Part shown: positions 32,756-38,492 of the stretch, piece after piece
Numbering within the stretch: the first letter of the stretch is position 1
How the letters are laid out: the number at the start of each line of letters is the position of its first letter
Origin: Peribacillus deserti
GTDB lineage: Bacteria; Bacillota; Bacilli; Bacillales; DSM-1321
DNA: 38,492 bases
Reading direction: 5' to 3'
Assembly: GCF_016909175.1 (NCBI RefSeq)
Contig: NZ_JAFBFI010000026.1
Coordinates: 1 to 38,492, forward strand
Program-made: the position numbers and the translations under genes
Notes under the pieces: model-generated
Seen by the model: the letters and a program-made list of their open reading frames with translations, nothing else
What the model was told of the DNA's origin: nothing
Databases searched by the model: none

Positions 32756-33772
32756 TCATTGAATTTCCATATGCAAGTCGCCTTTTTTTACCCAGCCAAT
32801 TACCTTTATTATTTGATAAAGAGCCAGCGATATTACGATGGGAAGAACAACACCAACAGCTATGAATATAAGAAAAGCAGATATACCTTGATTCGCTATT
32901 ATATTTAATGGTGCAATTAATGAATTAAGCCCGAGACCCGCTATCTCATAAGTTGCCTTAAAATCGAATGCTAATGTCGCTATAGGTGCACAGATGATAG
33001 CTGCTGCAAAAGTCGGTATTACTAGGCGCGGGTTCTTGATCAGGTTGGGAAACTGAACCTTTGGTGTGACTAACACCTGTGCAAGAAAGCCTCCTAAATC
33101 GTTCTGGCGCAGTGACATGGCTGTAAAACCGGCAAATTGAGCTGTACATCCAATTAAAGCTGCTGCGCTTGAAACAGGGTCGAGCTGTAACGCAATAGCA
33201 ATGGCCGCTGACGAGGCTGGAGACATAAGAAGTATACTCCAGACCAAGGAAATAACCATAGAAGCAATCAAAGGGTTTCCCTGTACGGAAGAAGTAATTT
33301 CTTCACTGATTTTTTGTAATAGTGGAGTTGTAACGGCTGCAAGACCAACGCCAGCGATACCCCCTGTAAAAATAGCTGCAATTGGAATGGCCATCATATC
33401 AAGCTTAGTTCGTCCAGTTACTCTTTTACCCACGTATGTAGCTACAGCAGCTGCTAATATAGCGCTGAGTGGCTGGCCTGTTACTATAGTGAAAACTCCT
33501 TCCGGTGATTGTGTGATTGCATTCCCTCCAATGACCGCACAAGCCATCGCACTAAAGAGGACCAGTGTATTTCCCCCCAATTGAAAGGCAACGGCTGCTC
33601 CAATCGCCGGTGCAAGCAAAACCTTAGCTGCACCGCCGATTACTGCTAATACCTCCCATCCCGTGAAATTTCCTATGGATTCAAACAAAAGCCCAATACC
33701 TAATGTCACCAAAACGGCATTGGCCACTCCCGCTGAAGCTTTATACATTCTTTCAACAATATACTCCTTCAT
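32756..33772 (-). CDS. PfoR-type PTS EIIC-like membrane protein (PTS_EIIC_2)
   Basis: A 338-aa membrane protein with about nine hydrophobic segments, resembling the PTS_EIIC_2/PfoR family. Visible segments: LVTLGIGLLFESIGNFTGWE, ALQLGGNTLVLFSAMACAVIGG-type helix near 75-90, AIPIAAIFTGGIAGVGLAAV and SPASSAAIAIALQLDPVSSA. It is annotated as an EIIC-like sugar transporter component, but no EIIA/EIIB partner for it is adjacent, so transport is unproven. ATG at 33772 follows AGGAGT. Upstream are a cre-like site (33993-34006) and a possible leader peptide (33842-33886), suggesting carbon-catabolite control. Confidence 0.88.
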   Translation of the reverse strand: MKEYIVERMYKASAGVANAVLVTLGIGLLFESIGNFTGWEVLAVIGGAAKVLLAPAIGAAVAFQLGGNTLVLFSAMACAVIGGNAITQSPEGVFTIVTGQPLSAILAAAVATYVGKRVTGRTKLDMMAIPIAAIFTGGIAGVGLAAVTTPLLQKISEEITSSVQGNPLIASMVISLVWSILLMSPASSAAIAIALQLDPVSSAAALIGCTAQFAGFTAMSLRQNDLGGFLAQVLVTPKVQFPNLIKNPRLVIPTFAAAIICAPIATLAFDFKATYEIAGLGLNSLIAPLNIIANQGISAFLIFIAVGVVLPIVISLALYQIIKVIGWVKKGDLHMEIQ

Positions 33773-33841
33773 GATGAACACTCCTATTATGTAAATGTAG
33801 TAGATTAATAATACTTGATACCTATAGCAATGCATTTTGCA

Positions 33842-33886
33842 TCATAAGAGGAAAGTATATTCTTTGATTACAAGTGGTGCAATCAT
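33842..33886 (-). CDS. Possible 14-aa leader peptide
   Basis: Minus-strand frame MIAPLVIKEYTFLL with a ribosome site GGAGAGGGG nine bases before its ATG, ending 69 bases upstream of the PTS IIC start. Such peptides can couple translation to attenuation, but no hairpin-T follows, so this is tentative. Confidence 0.25.
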   Translation of the reverse strand: MIAPLVIKEYTFLL

Positions 33887-33992
33887 CGTGTTTAACCCCT
33901 CTCCATTCTTTTTATTGTTCTAATATAACAAATATTCTGGCAAATACAACAACTTTATCTATTTTTTATCAACAAAAAACTATTTCGGCATA

Positions 33993-34006
33993 ATTAAGCG
34001 CTTTCA
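33993..34006 (-). promoter_or_regulatory. cre-like CcpA operator upstream of the PTS IIC gene
   Basis: Minus strand TGAAAGCGCTTAAT (with flanking A and TA) closely fits the CcpA consensus TGNAARCGNWWWCA. It lies about 220 bases upstream of the start codon and about 95 bases upstream of a candidate -35 TTGTAT / -10 TATATT pair (16-bp spacer, about 33920-33950). Upstream cre sites can activate or repress; the sense is not known. Confidence 0.5.
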
Positions 34007-34146
34007 TTAATAAATAAGGAGCGTTTCCTGCATTATAAGCCCCCCAACCGGACTTGCTAAAAAATAAGGTGAATGATTATCTTTAAAATCTAACATGAAA
34101 GTATAGGTACGATTTCATTTATCAAAGTTGCTCAAAATTTCTTTAT

Positions 34147-34174
34147 ACAAAAAACCATCCTTCCGGATGGCTTT
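34147..34174 (-). terminator. Terminator of the fru operon
   Basis: Stem CCATCC / GGATGG with a CCTT-type loop, flanked by AAAAA and TTTT arms, ending in TTTTTT on the minus strand, about 12 bases past the fruA stop. Confidence 0.88.
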
Positions 34175-34185
34175 TGAATAAATGG

Positions 34186-36108
34186 TTATTCAGATGCTGT
34201 TCCCTTTGGCGCTTGTACCGCAAGAGCTTTCTTTTTCCAAATTCCCAGGATTACAGCCGTAATGACAGAACCTATAAGGATTGCAAAGATATAAAGCAAT
34301 TTATGATTTACTGCAAGGAAGATTGCAAATATACCGCCATGCGGAGCCTGTAACGAAACATTGAAGAACATGGTCAGAGCTCCAGCAGTAGCAGCTCCAA
34401 TGACACTGCTGATTATTACACGTATCGGATCTGCAGCCGCGAATGGAATGGCACCTTCTGTTATGAAAGAAGCGCCCAGGAAATAATTGGTGATTCCTGA
34501 TTTTCTTTCTGTTTCTGTAAATCTATTTTTAAAGAATGTTGTAGCAAGTGCAATACCAAGCGGTGGAACCATACCTCCAGCCATAACTGCAGCATGGGGT
34601 CCCAGGCTTCCCGCTTCAATAGCCGCTATACCAAAAGTGAAGGCAGCTTTATTGATGGGGCCTCCCATATCTACGGCCATCATCCCGCCGAGGATAATAC
34701 CAAGAAATATCTTGTTAGTTCCGGAAAGTCCATTTAACCATGAAGTCATCCCTTTGTTAATTGCAGTTACAGGATCATTAAACACAAACAGCATGATGAG
34801 ACCGGTAATTAATATACCAAAAACTGGATAAAGAAGTACTGGTTTTATTCCCTCTAGCTGCTGGGGCAGTTTTTCGAATACTCTTTTCAGCCCTAAAACA
34901 ACATAGCCGGCTAGGAAACCAGCAATTAATCCTCCGAGAAAGCCGGCTCCTGCCTGTGCTGCAAGCAAGCCGCCCACCATACCAGGTGCAAATCCAGGAC
35001 GGTCTGCTATACTGCTGGCGATAAACCCTGCTAATACAGGAACAAGGAAGAAGAAGGCACCGCTTCCGCCTCCGCCTATATCCATCAGTGCTTTCGCCAG
35101 CGGATGGAAGCTTGGATCTTCTGGGTCAAATGCTTTGATTCCAAAAATAAAGGAAAGGGCAATAAGAATTCCTCCACCCACGACGAAAGGCAGCATATTG
35201 CTTACACCGCTCATCAAATGTTTATAGATGCCAGAACCAATAGAAGCCGAATCACTGCTCTTCTTGCTGTTTCCAGCCTGGTACACGGGAGCATCCTGCT
35301 TTACGGCTCGCTCTATCAACTCCTGGGGCTTCCTAATCCCCTGAGCAACAGGGACTATGATTACATGTTTTCCGTTAAAACGGTCCATTTCCACCTGTTT
35401 ATCTGCCGCGACAATAATCGCTTGAGCCTCTTCAATCTCCTTGGGAGTTAATCCATTTTTCACTCCAGTTGAACCATTGGTTTCAACCTTTATATCTATG
35501 CCCATTTCTTTGGCTTTTGCCTTTAAGGAATCAGCTGCCATATAAGTATGGGCGATTCCAGTAGGACATGCTGTGACGGCAAGTATTCTATTTTTGGAGG
35601 AGGTGCTGCTGCCAGCTGCAGACGGGCTAACTTCTTTGGCCTCTTCGGCCGTTTCCTTTTCTTTCTCGTCAATAATGTTAATGACTTCTTCCTTTGTTGC
35701 TGCTGTAAGCAGCTTTTGACGAAAACCTTCATCCATCAAGAGGGAAGATAAACGGGAAAGGGTTTCCAGGTGGGCGTTGTTAGCCCCTTCACTCGCTGCA
35801 ATCATAAAGAACAATTTAGCAGGCTGCCCGTCTAAAGACTCATAATCGATGCCGTTAACAGCTCTTCCGAAACAAATGGACGGAATCTTAACAGCTGCTG
35901 TTTTAGCATGCGGAATCGCAATTCCTTCACCAATACCGGTTGTACTTTGTTGTTCTCTTTTTAGGATGGCAGCTTTATAGCCTTCTTTATCTTGTAAACG
36001 GCCGGCTTCATGCAGCTTATTTACAAGTTCATCGATTACTTCCGCTTTTTTGCTCGATACAAGGTCAAGAATGACTGTATCCTGCTTTAATAGATCCGTG
36101 ATTTTCAT
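34186..36108 (-). CDS. fruA: PTS fructose-specific EIIABC (FruA)
   Basis: A 640-aa fructose-specific PTS permease that imports and phosphorylates fructose to fructose 1-phosphate at the membrane. Domain order: EIIA (1 to about 147) with phospho-His67 in TTGIGEGIAIPHAKT, a linker, EIIB (about 172-270) with phospho-Cys181 in AVTACPTGIAHTYMAADSLK, and the membrane EIIC (about 290-625) with GAFFFLVPVLAGFIASSIAD and MVPPLGIALATTF. The length fits the FruA type. ATG at 36108 follows AGAGGAGG. It overlaps the fruK stop by four bases (36105-36108), which implies translational coupling. Third gene of fruR-fruK-fruA; closed by the terminator at 34147-34174. Confidence 0.96.
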   Translation of the reverse strand: MKITDLLKQDTVILDLVSSKKAEVIDELVNKLHEAGRLQDKEGYKAAILKREQQSTTGIGEGIAIPHAKTAAVKIPSICFGRAVNGIDYESLDGQPAKLFFMIAASEGANNAHLETLSRLSSLLMDEGFRQKLLTAATKEEVINIIDEKEKETAEEAKEVSPSAAGSSTSSKNRILAVTACPTGIAHTYMAADSLKAKAKEMGIDIKVETNGSTGVKNGLTPKEIEEAQAIIVAADKQVEMDRFNGKHVIIVPVAQGIRKPQELIERAVKQDAPVYQAGNSKKSSDSASIGSGIYKHLMSGVSNMLPFVVGGGILIALSFIFGIKAFDPEDPSFHPLAKALMDIGGGGSGAFFFLVPVLAGFIASSIADRPGFAPGMVGGLLAAQAGAGFLGGLIAGFLAGYVVLGLKRVFEKLPQQLEGIKPVLLYPVFGILITGLIMLFVFNDPVTAINKGMTSWLNGLSGTNKIFLGIILGGMMAVDMGGPINKAAFTFGIAAIEAGSLGPHAAVMAGGMVPPLGIALATTFFKNRFTETERKSGITNYFLGASFITEGAIPFAAADPIRVIISSVIGAATAGALTMFFNVSLQAPHGGIFAIFLAVNHKLLYIFAILIGSVITAVILGIWKKKALAVQAPKGTASE

Positions 36109-37031
36109 TTAATATCCTCCTCTAACTGCTGAATATGCACCTGAGGCAATAGGGCTTCAATCTCTTGTTTCTGACAGAGATCGGTCGAAAACGCCGTAGC
36201 ACTTCCTGCTGCAATTCCATATTTGAATGCTTGTATGATGTCATTTGTTTTTGTATATTTCCCTATAAATCCTGCTACTACGGAGTCACCCGCACCTACA
36301 GAATTCACCACATTTCCGCGAGGAACGCCAGCAGTATAGGTCTTGCCTTCAGTCTGCAGTACAGCCCCTTCGCCGGCCATTGACACAATAACATTTCTTG
36401 CCCCTGCTTCTATTAATTTTTTTGCATAGAATGCTGCATCTTTTACAGTTTCAATTTCCACTGAAAAAAGATCCCCTAATTCATGGTGGTTAGGTTTTAT
36501 TAAAAATGGGCGGTGTTTTACCACATCCATGAGAGAAGGGCCGCTCGTATCAACGACCACTTTTACGCCTCTTTGAGCACATCTTTTTGTAACAGTTTCA
36601 TAGAAATTAGGAGGAAAGCTCGGAGGAACGCTCCCTGCAAGAACGATCGTATCCTGACTCGCAAGGCGATCTATCTTAGCTAGAAGCTCCTGATAGTTTT
36701 CTTCTGTTATTTTTGGACCTAAGCCATTTATTTCTGTTTCTTTGCCCGTTTTTAATTTAATATTGATTCTTGTATCTTCAGCTATATGTGTAAAATCCAT
36801 ATGCACATTTTCTGCTTGTAAAAAAGACTCTATGAAACTCCCGGTAAAACCGCCGATAAATCCCAGCGCTTTGTTCCCGCTCCCTATCCGGCTGAGCACC
36901 CGGGATACATTAATACCTTTCCCACCTGGGAATTTCGCTTCTTGTTTCATTCTGTTTAATGAATTAATCTGAAAATCTTCCACTTCCACGATATAGTCAA
37001 TAGAAGGATTGAGCGTAACTGTATAAATCAT
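36105..37031 (-). CDS. fruK: 1-phosphofructokinase (FruK)
   Basis: Phosphorylates fructose 1-phosphate to fructose 1,6-bisphosphate with ATP; cytosolic. The 308-aa protein is PfkB/ribokinase-type: FPGGKGINVSRVLSRIG (about 34-50, substrate binding), IVLAGSVPPSF, DTSGPSL, and the C-terminal anion-hole NSVGAGDSVVAGFIG with catalytic Asp249. ATG at 37031 is inside the end of fruR (four-base overlap 37028-37031), and the ribosome site AAAGGTAG lies in the fruR 3' end. It is the middle gene of the operon and its product joins FruA's output to glycolysis. Confidence 0.96.
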   Translation of the reverse strand: MIYTVTLNPSIDYIVEVEDFQINSLNRMKQEAKFPGGKGINVSRVLSRIGSGNKALGFIGGFTGSFIESFLQAENVHMDFTHIAEDTRINIKLKTGKETEINGLGPKITEENYQELLAKIDRLASQDTIVLAGSVPPSFPPNFYETVTKRCAQRGVKVVVDTSGPSLMDVVKHRPFLIKPNHHELGDLFSVEIETVKDAAFYAKKLIEAGARNVIVSMAGEGAVLQTEGKTYTAGVPRGNVVNSVGAGDSVVAGFIGKYTKTNDIIQAFKYGIAAGSATAFSTDLCQKQEIEALLPQVHIQQLEEDIK

Positions 37032-37780
37032 GGTGTCACTACCTTTATTTTTGAATTCTTGCGGATTTCCTCTAGAGCAGATTGATTATTGGAATCAGTA
37101 ATAATAACTGCATCCGTTATATCTCCCACTTTTGCAAAAGTGGCTTCGTTTAACTTAGAGCTGTCAGCCAGCACATAGCATTCGCTGGATAACTGCATAG
37201 CCGTTTTTTTCAGGAGGGCCTCTTCTGGGTCAGGTGTGGTTAAACCCAGCTGGCTGTGGATGCCATTCATTCCCAGAAAACATTTATCAAAGCGATATTG
37301 AGATAAAAAACTCACCGCTGTGCTTCCTATAATTGCATTAGTCGAAACCTTAACCTGTCCCCCGACGATCATAGTTTTTATTTCATACTCTGCTAGACTG
37401 GGAAAATGCATAAGCCCATTTGTGAGAACGGTTACATTTTTTTCCTTTAGGTAAGGGATGAGTTCAGAAACGGTCGTTCCTGCATCAAGATAAATGCAAT
37501 CTCCTTCGTTGATGTAAGATGCTGCCATACTAGCTATCTCTTGTTTTTCTGCAAGGAATTGATGGACTTTTTCATGTATTCCAAGTTCAAAGCCCTTTCT
37601 CTGCAGAAGAGCAGCTCCGCCATGGACTCTTTTTAATAATTTCATTTTTTCCAGCTGAGCTAAATCACGCCTTAGCGTTGCTTCAGAAACATGAAGCTCT
37701 TCTATTAATTCTGTAAGCTTAATTGTTCCCTGCTGCTTTAGCTTCGAGATGATTATCTGGTGTCTTTCATCAGCAAGCAT
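37028..37780 (-). CDS. fruR: DeoR-family fructose operon repressor (FruR)
   Basis: A 250-aa DeoR-family repressor of the fru genes. The N-terminal helix-turn-helix spans about 6-55 (TIKLTELIEELHVSEATLRR, then HGGA, a DeoR signature). The C-terminal sensor domain is the phosphosugar-binding DeoRC type (IYLDAGTTVSEL at about 95-106, GMNGIHSQLGLTTPDPEEA, VLADSSKLNEATFAKVGDIT). Family knowledge says fructose 1-phosphate or fructose 1,6-bisphosphate releases it from DNA. The start ATG follows GAGGTGA. Upstream are three phased direct repeats over the promoter, so it probably represses its own operon. Confidence 0.95.
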   Translation of the reverse strand: MLADERHQIIISKLKQQGTIKLTELIEELHVSEATLRRDLAQLEKMKLLKRVHGGAALLQRKGFELGIHEKVHQFLAEKQEIASMAASYINEGDCIYLDAGTTVSELIPYLKEKNVTVLTNGLMHFPSLAEYEIKTMIVGGQVKVSTNAIIGSTAVSFLSQYRFDKCFLGMNGIHSQLGLTTPDPEEALLKKTAMQLSSECYVLADSSKLNEATFAKVGDITDAVIITDSNNQSALEEIRKNSKIKVVTP

Positions 37781-37808
37781 AAAGGGTCACCTCATCTTTC
37801 ATATTCTT

Positions 37809-37837
37809 ATAATAAAGAAAACCTTTTCAAAAATCAA
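37809..37837 (-). promoter_or_regulatory. fru operon promoter
   Basis: Minus strand -35 TTGATT (37832-37837), 17-bp spacer, -10 TATTAT (37809-37814), with the fruR start 29 bases downstream. The -35 lies inside the third FruR-like repeat, as expected for repression. Confidence 0.7.
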
Positions 37838-37902
37838 TCATATTCACTCAAAAACAATCATATTATTTCATATTTTTAATTAAAATAAACAAAAACAATC
37901 AT
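37828..37902 (-). promoter_or_regulatory. Three phased FruR-type operator repeats
   Basis: Direct repeats on the minus strand: ATGATTGTTTTTG at 37890-37902 and at 37849-37861, and ATGATTGATTTTTG at 37828-37841. Spacing between repeats is about 41 and 21 bases, close to four and two helical turns, so the three motifs face the same side of the helix. The one nearest the gene covers the -35. Repeats of this kind are typical for DeoR-family repressors; assigning them to FruR is inference from position. Confidence 0.65.
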
Positions 37903-38399
37903 CATTTAATAAAATTGTAAAGTCTCGTTGGGATATATAGCTGTTTACTTGCAGGTTGATTTCCTAATTTTGTGTTAGGAAAAGACTTAGCTCGCCGGAC
38001 GTATTGTTACAAATGGAATCTATTTAGCCAGAAATATATCATGATTCTAAGGTAACTTTTAGTTTCCTATAATGAATTCAGAACTGTTCTATCCTTTATA
38101 AGGCTTATTAGTTTTTATGGACTTGGAGCCCAGACATTTTATTGGCGTCCACTAGGCTCCCTGAAAGCTCTTGTAAAAAGCATGGCCTAAACAATGCCAC
38201 TGAACTGCCTAAGTGAAAATCATTAACAGGTCCACTAAGAAGGCTATTATACGGCCATATCTAATTTGAAAGCTGCTGGTGCTATAATCGAAGTCCTGGT
38301 CTCTGATGATTATGGCAATGTTACTACCCTAAGAGCAGCAGGTAAGCTGTAAATAAATACGAAAAAATAATTCAAAGAAAACGGACTCCCTTTGCCTTG
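37903..38399. other. Gene-free stretch with a coding remnant
   Basis: No complete gene. On the plus strand, 38243-38353 encodes a stop-to-stop frame of 36 residues containing AISNLKAAGAIIEVLVSDDY and GNVTTLRAAGKL before TAA, without start codon or ribosome site. It looks like the tail of a truncated gene next to the IS3 element. I do not recognise the family. Confidence 0.45.
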
Positions 38400-38428
38400 T
38401 GAACTGTAACCCCTAAAATGGACAGTTT
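38400..38428. repeat. IS3-family terminal inverted repeat
   Basis: TGAACTGTAACCCCTAAAAT followed by GGACAGTTT looks like an IS3-family end (typically TG...ACCCC...TGGACA), lying just outside the transposase stop codon. The element continues out of the window to the right, so the other end and the target duplication cannot be checked. Confidence 0.65.
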
Positions 38429-38440
38429 AATAAAAAGGCC

Positions 38441-38492
38441 CTATGCTGCTAATAAATGATCCCGGTATTGTACCGGGGTCATTTTATTTAAT
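38441..38492 (-). CDS. IS3-family transposase (OrfB), C-terminal end only
   Basis: The last 16 codons of a minus-strand gene cut off by the window edge: LNKMTPVQYRDHLLAA followed by TAG. This ending, MTPVQYR-x-HLLAA, is the usual C-terminus of IS3-family OrfB (DDE) transposases in Firmicutes. The stop codon lies 13 bases inside the terminal repeat at 38400-38428, as expected. The rest of the gene, including the DDE triad and orfA, lies beyond the window, so activity cannot be judged. Confidence 0.82.
   Translation of the reverse strand, partial: LNKMTPVQYRDHLLAA

Overview
The window looks like chromosomal DNA of an AT-rich, endospore-forming member of the Bacillaceae (Bacillus sensu lato). 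Support: strong AGGAGG-type ribosome binding sites, frequent TTG starts, short monocistronic units each closed by a hairpin-T terminator, and many Bacillus-type genes (hxlRAB, fruRKA, a Spo0E-family phosphatase beside a sporulation-type kinase, YitT, DegV, YndM, YlbC-like CAP protein, CYP152). I cannot name the species. Most genes lie on the minus strand. No rRNA, tRNA or CRISPR array was seen.

Layout. 1-2.2 kb: ribulose-monophosphate formaldehyde detoxification (hxlB, hxlA) and its regulator hxlR. 2.2-3.0 kb: a MerR/TipAS regulator with a textbook 19-bp-spacer MerR promoter. 3.0-8.4 kb: accessory genes (lipoprotein, frameshifted AIM24-family gene, SET-domain protein, hypotheticals, a 47-aa gene) and two blocks of 20/21-bp phased repeats. 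8.1-10.1 kb: a phospholipase A2-like protein divergent from a Spo0E-type phosphatase plus histidine kinase. 10.4-15.2 kb: APC amino-acid permease with a long leader, a palindromic MITE-like element, a cysteine-desulfurase-like enzyme, an acetamidase/formamidase-family gene, and a 50-aa gene related to the 47-aa one. 15.3-18.4 kb: a dispersed GC-rich repeat, YitT protein, a solitary tyrosine recombinase with altered catalytic residues, a putative small RNA and an unknown gene. 18.5-22.2 kb: GNAT, NhaC antiporter, DegV, YndM-like protein. 22.3-23.6 kb: CYP152 fatty-acid peroxygenase pseudogene. 23.8-31.5 kb: YbaK deacylase, Gfo/Idh/MocA oxidoreductase, SGNH esterase, HAD dehalogenase, small proteins, a second SET-domain protein, CAP-domain protein. 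31.7-37.8 kb: proline-iminopeptidase-type hydrolase, PfoR-type PTS IIC, and the fructose operon fruR-fruK-fruA with start/stop overlaps and three phased operator-like repeats. 38.4 kb to the edge: the 3' end and terminal repeat of an IS3-family element.

How genes work together: hxlA/hxlB condense formaldehyde with ribulose 5-phosphate and isomerise the product to fructose 6-phosphate; fruA/fruK import and phosphorylate fructose to fructose 1,6-bisphosphate under FruR; the Spo0E phosphatase and the kinase are likely opposing inputs to the sporulation phosphorelay. I found no single large new multi-gene system. The most interesting unexplained items are the pair of related tiny proteins (6913-7056 and 15081-15233), the 67-nt structured RNA near 17.8 kb next to a recombinase with two substituted catalytic positions, the phospholipase/kinase neighbourhood, the 210-bp palindromic element at 12.3-12.5 kb and the helically phased repeats.
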